Origin: UBA2136 sp963974105
GTDB lineage: Bacteria; Pseudomonadota; Alphaproteobacteria; UBA2136
Direction of reading: 5' to 3'
Assembly (NCBI GenBank): GCA_963974105.1
Contig: CAXBBG010000001.1
Location: forward strand, 496,001-560,000
Length of the DNA stretch: 64,000 nt
Under the pieces are notes generated by a model. It was not told the DNA's origin, did not search any database, and saw nothing but the letters and a program-made list of their open reading frames with translations. The translations under genes were made by a program, and so were the position numbers. How positions within the stretch are numbered: the stretch's first letter is position 1; each line of letters begins with the position of its first letter. This document shows positions 26,782 to 35,510 of the stretch, in pieces.

Positions 26782-28509
26782 ATGTTTAAAGAACAAAATC
26801 CTGCCGATCACGGCATCTCTCCTGAAATGATTGAAACAGCAATGGCTGAATCTTTTGAATCACTACTAAATGATAGCTTTTCTGAAAAGAACGGTCTTGA
26901 AGGTAGCGTATTTAAAGGTATCGTTACTGCTATTGATGGCGACCAAGCTATCATTGATATCGGTATGAAGAGCGAAGGTCGTATTGACCTACGTGAATTC
27001 GGTTCTGCAGATGAAATTGCAGAAATTAAAATTGGCGACACTGTTGACGTATTCGTTGACAACATCGATAACTACCGTGGACAAACACTACTATCTCGTG
27101 AAAAAGCACGTCGTGAAGAAGTACTAGACGTACTTGAAAAAGCGCATACTGATCAAGAGAAAATTAAAGGTGTTATCTTTGGTCGTGTTAAAGGTGGTTT
27201 CACTGTTGACCTTCAAGGTGTGCTTGCATTCCTACCAGGTTCTCAAGTTGACGTTCGCCCAATTAAAGACATTACTCCTTTGATGAACATCGAACAAGAA
27301 TTGATGATCATTAAAATGGACCGCAAGCGTGGTAACCTTATCGTTTCACGTCGTGCTATTATGGACGAGTCTCGCTCTGAAGAACGTGATGATCTTCTTA
27401 AAGAAATTCACGAAGGTAAAGTACTTGAGGGTGTTGTTAAAAACATCACTGACTACGGTGCGTTTATCGACCTTGGCGGCTTAGACGGTCTATTGCACAT
27501 CACTGATATTGCATGGCACCGCATCAACCACCCATCTGAAGTTATTTCACTTGGTGAAACAGTTAAAGTACAAGTTATTCGTTTTAACGAAGAAACTGGT
27601 CGCGTTTCACTTGGCCTAAAACAACTTCATGAAGATCCTTGGAGCGAAGTTGCGGCTAAGTTCCCAGTAGGTTCTAAAGTTAAAGGTACTGTGACAAACA
27701 TTACTGAATACGGTGCGTTTGTTGAATTGGATCCAGGTGTTGAAGGTCTAATCCACGTTTCTGAAATGTCTTGGACACGTAAGAACATTCACCCAGGTAA
27801 AATTGTTTCAACTTCACAAGAAGTAGAAGTAATGGTACTTGAAATCGACTCAAGCAAACGTCGTATTTCACTTGGCTACAAGCAGTGTAAAGAAAACCCT
27901 TGGGAAGCTTACGCATCTTCAGCTAAAGTTGATACAGTTGTTGAAGGTTCTGTACGTTCAATCACAGACTTTGGTATTTTCATCGGTCTAACTGAAGAAA
28001 TTGACGGTCTTATTCACATGAGCGATATTTCATGGGAAAAAGATGGTGCTGAAGCCCTAGCTGACTACAAAAAAGGTGACGCTATTAAAGCTAAAATCTT
28101 GGCTGTAGACCCAGAGAAAGAACGCATTTCTCTTGGTATTAAGCAACTTTCAGAAGACCCATATGCTGGTTCTGACAACTTGAACAAAGGTGATAAATTG
28201 ACTGTTAAAGTAACTGAAATAAGCGAAGACGGTTTAACTGTTGCGCTTGAAGAAGGCTTTACTGGTACAATTCGTGCCGTTGATCTTAGTCGTGAAAAAG
28301 CAGCTCAAAACGTTCACGCGTTTAAAGTTGGTGACTCAGTGACTGCACTTGTTACACGTGTTAACAAGCGTAGCCACACAGCCTCTCTTTCTGTAAAAGC
28401 TCTTGAGCTTGCGGAAGAAAAAGAAGCTGTAGCGCAGTACGGTACTGGTGACAGCGGTGCTGCAACTCTTGGTGACGCTTTAGGCGCTGCCTTGAAGAAA
28501 ACGAAGTAA
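26782..28509 (+). CDS. rpsA: 30S ribosomal protein S1
   Basis: 575 residues from ATG 26782; the in-frame extension upstream overlaps a likely promoter and is not conserved in type. Six S1 RNA-binding repeats are visible, opening with LEGSVFKGIVTAIDGDQA, IKGVIFGRVKGGFTVDL, LEGVVKNITDYGAFIDL, VKGTVTNITEYGAFVEL, VEGSVRSITDFGIFIGL and a diverged LTVKVTEISEDGLTVAL. It unfolds and docks mRNA on the 30S subunit. Codon choice is strongly biased, fitting high expression. The ATG lacks a good SD, as is common for rpsA, which is autoregulated in E. coli. Confidence 0.97.
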   Translation: MFKEQNPADHGISPEMIETAMAESFESLLNDSFSEKNGLEGSVFKGIVTAIDGDQAIIDIGMKSEGRIDLREFGSADEIAEIKIGDTVDVFVDNIDNYRGQTLLSREKARREEVLDVLEKAHTDQEKIKGVIFGRVKGGFTVDLQGVLAFLPGSQVDVRPIKDITPLMNIEQELMIIKMDRKRGNLIVSRRAIMDESRSEERDDLLKEIHEGKVLEGVVKNITDYGAFIDLGGLDGLLHITDIAWHRINHPSEVISLGETVKVQVIRFNEETGRVSLGLKQLHEDPWSEVAAKFPVGSKVKGTVTNITEYGAFVELDPGVEGLIHVSEMSWTRKNIHPGKIVSTSQEVEVMVLEIDSSKRRISLGYKQCKENPWEAYASSAKVDTVVEGSVRSITDFGIFIGLTEEIDGLIHMSDISWEKDGAEALADYKKGDAIKAKILAVDPEKERISLGIKQLSEDPYAGSDNLNKGDKLTVKVTEISEDGLTVALEEGFTGTIRAVDLSREKAAQNVHAFKVGDSVTALVTRVNKRSHTASLSVKALELAEEKEAVAQYGTGDSGAATLGDALGAALKKTK

Positions 28510-28523
28510 GGAGTATTTGTTTT

Positions 28524-29426
28524 TTGAATAAAGAAACAAACACTTTTAGCCTTATAGTTATGGACCGCGCGCGCAGGCGTTGGCGGTTCATGGCTATTTT
28601 GGCTTTTATTTTATTATCTATTTTCCTGTTCCCAGGGTTTTATTTCAAAGGTTATGTGGGCGACTATATTGCCCGCGTTGACGTGGTTGGCTTTATTTCA
28701 AGCGATAAAGAGCAACTTGAGACTTTGAATAATATTGCCCATGACCCACATGCAAAAGCGGTGATGGTGTATATTGATTCTCCTGGTGGAACAATGGTCG
28801 GCGGTGTTGATATTTACAACGCGCTTAGACGTTTAAACGAACAGAAACCTGTTGTTTGTGTTATGGGTACAACGGCAGCATCAGCTGGCTATATGATAGC
28901 ACTTGGTTGTCCTTATATTATTGCAAACCCAGGTACCCTCACGGGGTCTATTGGTGTGTTTATGCCTTTGGTTGACGCAACCGAATTGGCAAATAAAATT
29001 GGTGTGCAGTCTGCCTCTGTTGCAAGCGGAAGTTTAAAAATGGCGACATCACCACTTGAAAAACAAACAAATGAGTCAAAAGTTTATTTAAAAAATATGG
29101 TTGATGATTTGCAAAATACATTTTTAGAATATGTGACAAATAATCGTCAAATGACTGATAAACAAGTCGAAATTATAAGTGACGGCCGTGCGGTAACAGG
29201 CCGCCGCGCTTTAGAGCTTGGGCTAGTTGATGCCCTTGGTGATGTTATAACAGCTAAAAAATGGCTTGTAAAACATCACAGTATATCCCATGATGCTCCT
29301 GTAAGAGATGTTGTCCTTGTACATGAAAGAAACTTCTTTGAAAAAGTTTTTTCATCTCTTTTATTTGTAGAAAATTTTTCTGCAAAAATGCAGGCCACAG
29401 GTATGATGGCAACTTTAAAACCTTAA
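28524..29426 (+). CDS. sppA: Signal peptide peptidase SppA (S49)
   Basis: 300 residues, short form with one N-terminal membrane helix (~22-42) and a periplasmic protease domain. Catalytic Ser120 lies in TTAASAGYMIALG and the general base Lys172 in SGSLKMATSP, the S49 Ser/Lys dyad. It degrades cleaved signal peptides. Start is TTG 28524, with AAGGAG about 10 nt upstream overlapping the rpsA stop; ATG 28560 would be the alternative. It lies 14 nt after rpsA, in the alphaproteobacterial order rpsA-sppA-ihfB. Confidence 0.93.
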   Translation: MNKETNTFSLIVMDRARRRWRFMAILAFILLSIFLFPGFYFKGYVGDYIARVDVVGFISSDKEQLETLNNIAHDPHAKAVMVYIDSPGGTMVGGVDIYNALRRLNEQKPVVCVMGTTAASAGYMIALGCPYIIANPGTLTGSIGVFMPLVDATELANKIGVQSASVASGSLKMATSPLEKQTNESKVYLKNMVDDLQNTFLEYVTNNRQMTDKQVEIISDGRAVTGRRALELGLVDALGDVITAKKWLVKHHSISHDAPVRDVVLVHERNFFEKVFSSLLFVENFSAKMQATGMMATLKP

Positions 29427-29450
29427 TTAATTATAGCAGGTGTAAATTAA

Positions 29451-29729
29451 ATGACTAAATCAGAACTTATTGCAAAACTAACGAATCAAAACCCAACGCT
29501 TTCAGCACAAGATATTGAAAATGTTGTGAACACTATTTTCGGTGAAATTACAAACGCACTTGTTGAAGGTAACCGTGTTGAATTACGTGGTTTCGGCGCG
29601 TTTTCTGTTCGCGAACGTAGCCCACGTATTGCACGTAACCCACGCACAGGCGAAAAAGTAGAAGTTGCTGCGAAGCGTGTTCCATTCTTTAAAATGGGTA
29701 AAGACCTTAAAGAGCGTATTAACGGCTAA
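29451..29729 (+). CDS. ihfB: Integration host factor beta subunit
   Basis: 92 residues, HU/IHF fold. MTKSELIAKL at the start and GFGAFSVRERSPRIARNPRTGEKV in the DNA-binding arm (with the intercalating proline in ARNPRTG) identify the beta subunit; HU would have a different arm. With IhfA, encoded elsewhere, it bends DNA at specific sites. AGGTG precedes the ATG. It closes the cmk-rpsA-sppA-ihfB block and is followed by a large terminator. Confidence 0.94.
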   Translation: MTKSELIAKLTNQNPTLSAQDIENVVNTIFGEITNALVEGNRVELRGFGAFSVRERSPRIARNPRTGEKVEVAAKRVPFFKMGKDLKERING

Positions 29730-30059
29730 GTTTGTTAAGCGTTTTTTGTACAAGGTACAAAAGAATTATTCTCACCTGTCTCTAAGTCTTTTTTAAATTC
29801 TTAGGGCAGGTGCTTTTTTATCTATATTTTATGTGGCTTACAAAAAACAGGTAACCTTTTTGTTTGTTTTTTAAACTTATATCGTTTCCGCATCTAGAGT
29901 TTATTCAATACATATTCTTAAGATCACGTATAGGCATATTTTATGCTGTTTTGTATGTGAATTTGATTAAGTACACCTTAAAGACGTGTTATTGCCTTAA
30001 ATGGCGTCCTACGCACCCTAATTTTTATTAAACAGTGCTTTTTTTGACGGTGTGAGCAT
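29730..30059. other. Convergent intergenic region
   Basis: 330 bases between ihfB (plus) and the hybrid kinase (minus). Apart from the ihfB terminator it is AT-rich, with no open frame of note and no second terminator I can support for the kinase. Confidence 0.6.
29773..29820 (+). terminator. Intrinsic terminator of ihfB unit
   Basis: CACCTG...CTAAG, T-rich loop, CTTAG...CAGGTG, then CTTTTTTA: two-part stem with a small internal loop and a T run. Confidence 0.82.
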
Positions 30060-32258
30060 TCAAGCAGAATCTTTATCCGCAATCCACTGGCTCAATTTCT
30101 CGTAAAACTTTTTCTTGGTGTAGGGTTTTGTTAGATAATCGTCCATACCTGCTTCTATACAAACTTCACGGTCACCTTTTACAGCTTTGGCTGTAATGGC
30201 AATAATAGGTGTATGATGATTTGTTGACCTTTCTATGGTACGAATCTTCCTTGTGGCTTCATACCCATCCATTTCAGGCATTTGACAATCCATAAATACA
30301 AGGTCGTATGGCTTGCTTTTATAAAGTACAACACCTTCTATACCATTGTAAGCGATATCAATATTACTAACACCCATGCTTTGTAAATAAGTTTGTGCAA
30401 TTTTTTGATTTATTGCATTGTCTTCAACAAGTAAAATTTTCAAATTTTTAGGTTTAAGATCCTCTATATCAATGTCTTCAAAATCATATACTTTGTTGGT
30501 TTCATTGCAAATTTTTAAGGTCAATTTAATGATGAAAGTTGATCCCACGCCAACATTACTCTGAACGGATATTGTTCCACCCATTAAATGTACAAGTTCT
30601 TTTGTAATGGTTAGCCCTAAACCAGTACCTTCATACTTTCTTGTGGAAGAGGTATCCACTTGAGCAAATTTACCAAAGACAAATTTCATGTCCTCATCTT
30701 TAATGCCAATGCCCGTATCTTGAACTTTTATCAGAATAGTGCAGTCATCCAATGTCGTTTTTACATTTGAAACGTCTACCAAGATGTGGCCATTTTCGGT
30801 AAATTTAAAAGCGTTATTTAAGAGGTTTATTAAAATTTGTCTCAAGCGTGCAGGGTCTGCTTTAAGGTTTTTAGGAATACTTGGGTCTATATTCAAATTT
30901 AAATCTAAGTTTTGCTTATTTGCCTTGTCATAAAATATAAGGCAGGTTTCCTTAATTAAACTTTTAAGATTACATGAAGACTCCTCAAGTAGAAGTTTCC
31001 CGTCCGATATGCTAGTAAAATCTAAAATGTCATTTACAGCATTTAGTAGGTAGTTTGATGACTTAAATATATTTTGTGCATATTCTTTTTGTTGTATACC
31101 TAATTCTGTACTGAGCAGTATTTCAGACATACTCAAGATGCCGCCAATGGGCGTTCTTATTTCATGACTCATGTTTGCAAGAAAAAGGCTTTTAAACTGG
31201 TTTGATTCTTCAGCCTCTTCTTTAGATTTTAAAAATGTAGCTGTTTGTTTTGCGACAATATTTTGGATGTCTTTATTCTTATGTAGAAGTAGGTATAGAT
31301 ATAAGGATAATAAAAGTAATAATATAAATATAATAATGGGAATAATATAAATATATTTACTGTAACTAAAGGCAGATTCGTTTGCTGTAATTCTTAATTG
31401 CCAAATTCTTCCTGCAATTTTTACATTGTTGGTATAGGAATATTCCGTGCCGATTTTATTAAAATTATTGCCATACAATAGCTTGTTTTTGTTAGCTGTT
31501 GTATCTAGGATGGTTATATGGTCCTTGGAATAGGATAGAGGCGCAAATGCTTTGCGCACCAATTTTTTTATATTAAAAACCCCTGTGTAAAAGCCATCTA
31601 CGTCGTATGGTGGATTGTTAGATTTTATAGGTTTGAATACTAGAATACCAATATTTTTTTGCGCATTTTGTATTAATTTTATAGGAGGGGTAGCTGTTAT
31701 TTTATTTTCTTTGATAGCAAGTTGCATGGATTTGCGTCTATCTTCTTCTGAATAAAGATTATATCCAAGGACGGCTTCATTATTTTCCATTGGCTGTATA
31801 TAATAAACAGGTGCATAAACGTCCATTTCTTTTGATGGGATCATATTAAAATCATCATCTTGTTCTGTAAACATGAAGTTTGGATGTGTTTTTTGCGCAC
31901 CTTTCTCAAAAGCTTTTCTTTGTTCGCTGGTAACCAAAGGTGCCCATTCTATAGCTTGAAGAGTTTTGTTATTTTTTAAAATAGGTATAGAAAAAGTTTC
32001 AAATTCCTCTCTCGATACAAATGTAGAGGCTTTATAAAAGGAGTTGTAATAATTTAATATCTCAATGTTTCTGTCAATTTCACTTTGTAACAAAAAGGTG
32101 TATTGCTGTACTTTTTTTTGAAATTCTAATCTACATTCTTTTTCTTCAATGCTTTTAATAATATGGTGAAAAAAAATAGATATGAGAAAACTGGCCATTA
32201 TAGATAAAGCTATAAAGGCGGACGGATTTAAGTTTTCTTTTTTTAATACACGCATCAT
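30060..32258 (-). CDS. CHASE-domain hybrid sensor histidine kinase
   Basis: 732 residues. An N-terminal membrane helix (~12-32), a periplasmic CHASE sensor (~45-290, containing AIEWAPLV and VGFYTGVFNI-like strands), a second membrane helix (~305-330), a short coiled coil, HisKA with H365 in NMSHEIRTPIGG, HATPase with NAFKFT, DTGIGI and GTGLGL, and a C-terminal receiver with D657 in VFMDCQMPEMDGY and K in YLTKPY. It senses a small extracellular ligand and relays phosphate from His to its own Asp. No HPt domain or separate regulator is adjacent, so the output partner is elsewhere. No SD; ATG 32255 is an equal candidate start. Confidence 0.9.
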   Translation of the reverse strand: MMRVLKKENLNPSAFIALSIMASFLISIFFHHIIKSIEEKECRLEFQKKVQQYTFLLQSEIDRNIEILNYYNSFYKASTFVSREEFETFSIPILKNNKTLQAIEWAPLVTSEQRKAFEKGAQKTHPNFMFTEQDDDFNMIPSKEMDVYAPVYYIQPMENNEAVLGYNLYSEEDRRKSMQLAIKENKITATPPIKLIQNAQKNIGILVFKPIKSNNPPYDVDGFYTGVFNIKKLVRKAFAPLSYSKDHITILDTTANKNKLLYGNNFNKIGTEYSYTNNVKIAGRIWQLRITANESAFSYSKYIYIIPIIIFILLLLLSLYLYLLLHKNKDIQNIVAKQTATFLKSKEEAEESNQFKSLFLANMSHEIRTPIGGILSMSEILLSTELGIQQKEYAQNIFKSSNYLLNAVNDILDFTSISDGKLLLEESSCNLKSLIKETCLIFYDKANKQNLDLNLNIDPSIPKNLKADPARLRQILINLLNNAFKFTENGHILVDVSNVKTTLDDCTILIKVQDTGIGIKDEDMKFVFGKFAQVDTSSTRKYEGTGLGLTITKELVHLMGGTISVQSNVGVGSTFIIKLTLKICNETNKVYDFEDIDIEDLKPKNLKILLVEDNAINQKIAQTYLQSMGVSNIDIAYNGIEGVVLYKSKPYDLVFMDCQMPEMDGYEATRKIRTIERSTNHHTPIIAITAKAVKGDREVCIEAGMDDYLTKPYTKKKFYEKLSQWIADKDSA

Positions 32259-32384
32259 TTTTTAATGTTAATGCATTTTAATATGGCGAGAAAGATATCC
32301 CCTTTGAGTTTACATTTAAACTGTTGATATTTATATATTTCTTATAAATGGGGGTTCGCTATATCGGGCAGTGATATGTATGAT

Positions 32385-33470
32385 TTATTTAAATATATCG
32401 TAAAGTTTTTCCATATCTTTGTCTGTAATTGCAGGGTAATTTGCAATGCGTAGGGTGCTGTTTTTTAAAGCACCGTAACCACTTCCAAGTTGAATACCCT
32501 TTTGCGCTGCTTTGATTTTGTAATTTTTTAAATCTTCTTCATTCACTTCGACACAGATTGTATAAGGTGAACGATGTATCTTTTTCTCAATAAAAGGTTT
32601 AACTTTGGTGTGATTGTCAAAAAAATCATAAACCTTTTGTGCGCGGGCTAAGGTTGTTTGGTTAATTTTTTGATTTCCATCTAGGTTAAAACGTTCAAGT
32701 TGTTTACCTAATAAATAGATAGCAAAAATATTTGGTGTTGAAATGGTTTGATATTTATCACCAGCCATTTGTTTTTGCATATTGCTAAAATTAAAGAAAC
32801 CTTGAGGGTTCCCTTTTTTTAAGAGTAATTTTGAACGTTCCATCGCTTTTGGCGAAACAATCATAACACCCAAGCCGCTAGGTAGGCCTAAACCTTTTTG
32901 TACACTAAAATACCAAACATCCGCATCGGATATATTGTATATGCCACAACCTACGCTGGAAGTGATATCTACAGCCAATAAGCTTTGTGGGTTTTGCTTT
33001 TGTAAAAATTCAATATCACTCTGTTGGCATGTAACGCCTGTGCTTGTTTCGTTATGACATAGTGTTATAAGTTCTGCCGTTTTAGGGATGGTAACATTTT
33101 TAAAGTCATTTATTTCTCCCCATGTTGCAGCGTTTACATAACATTTTTTGCCCCATGCTTGTAAACATTTTTCAAAGGCTTCGCTAAAGTGCCCACAAGT
33201 AAATGCAAAGGCTTCTTTTTCAACGAGGTTTTTTGCACATGTTTCCCATGCGTCTGTCGCGCTGGCGGTGTAGAATATTTCATAGTCAGAGGGTACGTTT
33301 AAATAAGTGCGTAATTGCTCTACAGTATGTTTTGAAATTTCCGTAAATTCAGGGCCTCTGTGGCTTACAGAAAGAAAATTGTTTGAAAAAGAATGCATGG
33401 CATCCGATTTTACGGCGTCAGAAATTTGTGTAGGACCCACGGCGAATGTTAAATCAAATGGCTTTTTCAT
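32385..33470 (-). CDS. serC: Phosphoserine aminotransferase
   Basis: 361 residues, class V PLP aminotransferase. The Schiff-base lysine is in YFSVQKGLGLPSG; SHRGPEF near the N-terminus and VDITSSVG bind phosphate and PLP. It makes 3-phosphoserine from 3-phosphohydroxypyruvate. Sequence is diverged from E. coli SerC, but the gene follows serA with no gap (TAAATG) and serB lies upstream, so all three steps of serine synthesis are encoded together and this assignment is well supported by context. Confidence 0.86.
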   Translation of the reverse strand: MKKPFDLTFAVGPTQISDAVKSDAMHSFSNNFLSVSHRGPEFTEISKHTVEQLRTYLNVPSDYEIFYTASATDAWETCAKNLVEKEAFAFTCGHFSEAFEKCLQAWGKKCYVNAATWGEINDFKNVTIPKTAELITLCHNETSTGVTCQQSDIEFLQKQNPQSLLAVDITSSVGCGIYNISDADVWYFSVQKGLGLPSGLGVMIVSPKAMERSKLLLKKGNPQGFFNFSNMQKQMAGDKYQTISTPNIFAIYLLGKQLERFNLDGNQKINQTTLARAQKVYDFFDNHTKVKPFIEKKIHRSPYTICVEVNEEDLKNYKIKAAQKGIQLGSGYGALKNSTLRIANYPAITDKDMEKLYDIFK

Positions 33471-34697
33471 TTAGTAAAGTACCCTTGCTTTTATCGTACC
33501 TGGCAGGTTTTTAAAACGTGCAATATCTATATTGTCACCTGCGTCATCAATATCAGTCACAACGTAACCTATATTGCCTTTTGTTTGTAAATATTGTGCC
33601 GAAATATTAACCCCCATAAAAGTGAAAATATCATTTAACGCGTTCAACATCCCAGGCTTATTGACATGAACATGCAAAATACGATGGCAGTTTTTATGAC
33701 TAGGTAAGTTTACTTCTGCAAAATTAACAGCACCCAAAGTTGAACCATTGTCGCTATATTTTATAAGCTTATCGGCAACTTCAAGAGCAATGTTTTCTTG
33801 GGCTTCTTTTGTGCTACCGCCAATGTGCGGGGTTAAAATTGTGTTGGGCATTCCGCAAAGTGGAGAATTTAATTTTTCTTCTTTTGAAGATGGTTCAATA
33901 GGAAAGACATCAATCGCAGCACCTTTTAGGTGTTTTGTTTTTAACGCGTCTGCAAGGTCGTTAATGTCAACCACTGTCCCGCGTGAAGCGTTGATAAGGA
34001 TAGAGCCTTCTTGCATAAGGGCGAGTTCTTTTCCCTTTATCATATTATTTGTTTGTTCTGTTTGCGGTACATGCAGAGTGACGACATCAGCCCTTGTGAG
34101 TAATTCCTGTAAACTGTTTACAGGGGTTGCATTACCCATAGAGAGTTTGTTTTCAATATCGTAATAAATAACATTCATGCCCAAGTTTTCAGCCAAGGTT
34201 GCAACCTGCATACCAATGTGACCATAACCGACAATGCCAAGTGTTTTACCGCGCACTTCAAATGAACCAGCAGCCGATTTTAACCATGTGCCGTCTTTGT
34301 GAATGGCAGCATTTTTTTCAGGTATACCGCGCATGAGTAATATTGTTTCGCCAATCACCAATTCGGCAACTGAGCGTGTGTTTGAAAATGGCGCGTTAAA
34401 AATGGGAACACCCTGTGCTTGAGCGGCTATTAAATCTACTTGATTTGTACCGATACAAAAACAACCTGCAGCAATGAGCTTTGGCGCTTTTTCTAAAATG
34501 TTTTTGGTAAGTTGTGTGCGTGAACGTAATCCTAAAATGTGCGTATTTTTTAAAGCTTCTTCTAATGCATCACCTTCAAGTGCACCTGCTAAATATTTAA
34601 TGTTTTTATAGCCAGCGCGTTCAAAACTTTGAACCGCTTTTTCGTGAACACCTTCGAGTAGAAGGATGTTAATTTTGCTTTTACCTAGTGAGTGCAT
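33471..34697 (-). CDS. serA: D-3-phosphoglycerate dehydrogenase
   Basis: 408 residues, the short E. coli-type SerA with a C-terminal ACT domain and no intervening domain. It has substrate loop FCIGTNQVD, Rossmann motif GIVGYGHIGMQVA, catalytic R in INASRGTVVD, E in DVFPIEP and H in LTPHIGGST. The ACT domain (from ~335, HVHVNKPGMLNALNDIF) suggests serine feedback inhibition. It lies between serB (60 nt upstream) and serC (0 nt downstream). No strong SD. Confidence 0.95.
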   Translation of the reverse strand: MHSLGKSKINILLLEGVHEKAVQSFERAGYKNIKYLAGALEGDALEEALKNTHILGLRSRTQLTKNILEKAPKLIAAGCFCIGTNQVDLIAAQAQGVPIFNAPFSNTRSVAELVIGETILLMRGIPEKNAAIHKDGTWLKSAAGSFEVRGKTLGIVGYGHIGMQVATLAENLGMNVIYYDIENKLSMGNATPVNSLQELLTRADVVTLHVPQTEQTNNMIKGKELALMQEGSILINASRGTVVDINDLADALKTKHLKGAAIDVFPIEPSSKEEKLNSPLCGMPNTILTPHIGGSTKEAQENIALEVADKLIKYSDNGSTLGAVNFAEVNLPSHKNCHRILHVHVNKPGMLNALNDIFTFMGVNISAQYLQTKGNIGYVVTDIDDAGDNIDIARFKNLPGTIKARVLY

Positions 34698-34757
34698 ATT
34701 TCATTCTTATATTTATTTTTATGGGCGCTGTATACGTGTTTTATTCTTTGTGTGTTC

Positions 34758-35456
34758 TTATGTGGTTCGCTCTTTATTCTCTTGTGTTTCGTACTTTTTG
34801 GAAAGGATTTTCTCTAAAACTTTTTCAAAATCAGCAATGTTTTCTACAAAATAGGGCGCTTTTTCTTTTATAATATCTCTTTTTGCATGCAAGCCAAAGC
34901 CAATAAAATCATGACAGAGACCGTCTGTAAAAACCTCTAAATCTGTCATGCCATCACCGACCATAATTATAGGCTCCTTTAGGTTTAGCCCTTGAATTAA
35001 CTTACCTTTACCTCCGTTTTTGCAGAGCGGATTATCTTCTTTAAATCCTGTTATGTAACCCTCTTTATTGAAGTGAAAAGTGTTGGCAAATATTTGCTCT
35101 TTAGCAATGTTTAGAGTTTGGGCGACGGGCATCATATAGTCTATAAACCCGCCGCTTAAAATATAAGTTTTATGCCCGTTATTTTGTAAGCATTTTATAA
35201 TATCTGCCATGCGATCTGTTATATTTTTGGTGAGGTTTTTTGATAATAAATCTACATTTCTTTGACTTATTTCCACCGTATTAAGGCGGCTTTTTAAAGA
35301 TTGTATTAAAGGGATGTCCCCCTGCATACCAAGTGCTGTAATTTTTTGAATTTCTTCAATTTTTTGGGCGTCGCCGTTTAAAGCGCTTTCAATTAAAGCG
35401 TCCAGCGTTTCAACGCAAACAAGGGTAGAATCAAAATCGAAGAAAATATGAGCCAT
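34758..35456 (-). CDS. serB: Phosphoserine phosphatase-like HAD hydrolase
   Basis: 232 residues. HAD motif I FDFDSTLV (D7 nucleophile, D9), motif II ILSGGF, motif III lysine in KGKLIQG and motif IV MVGDGMTDLEVF. The cap insertion after motif I, with ETLDALIE and Q-G-DIPLIQSLKSRL, matches SerB-type enzymes. It has no N-terminal ACT domain. Adjacency to serA and serC supports phosphoserine as substrate. It lies 54 nt after the metalloprotease gene. Confidence 0.87.
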   Translation of the reverse strand: MAHIFFDFDSTLVCVETLDALIESALNGDAQKIEEIQKITALGMQGDIPLIQSLKSRLNTVEISQRNVDLLSKNLTKNITDRMADIIKCLQNNGHKTYILSGGFIDYMMPVAQTLNIAKEQIFANTFHFNKEGYITGFKEDNPLCKNGGKGKLIQGLNLKEPIIMVGDGMTDLEVFTDGLCHDFIGFGLHAKRDIIKEKAPYFVENIADFEKVLEKILSKKYETQENKERTT

Positions 35457-35510
35457 GTATGTTTAAACTTTTCTTTCAGTCTAAAAAAAAGGTGAACATA
35501 AGTAAAGGAA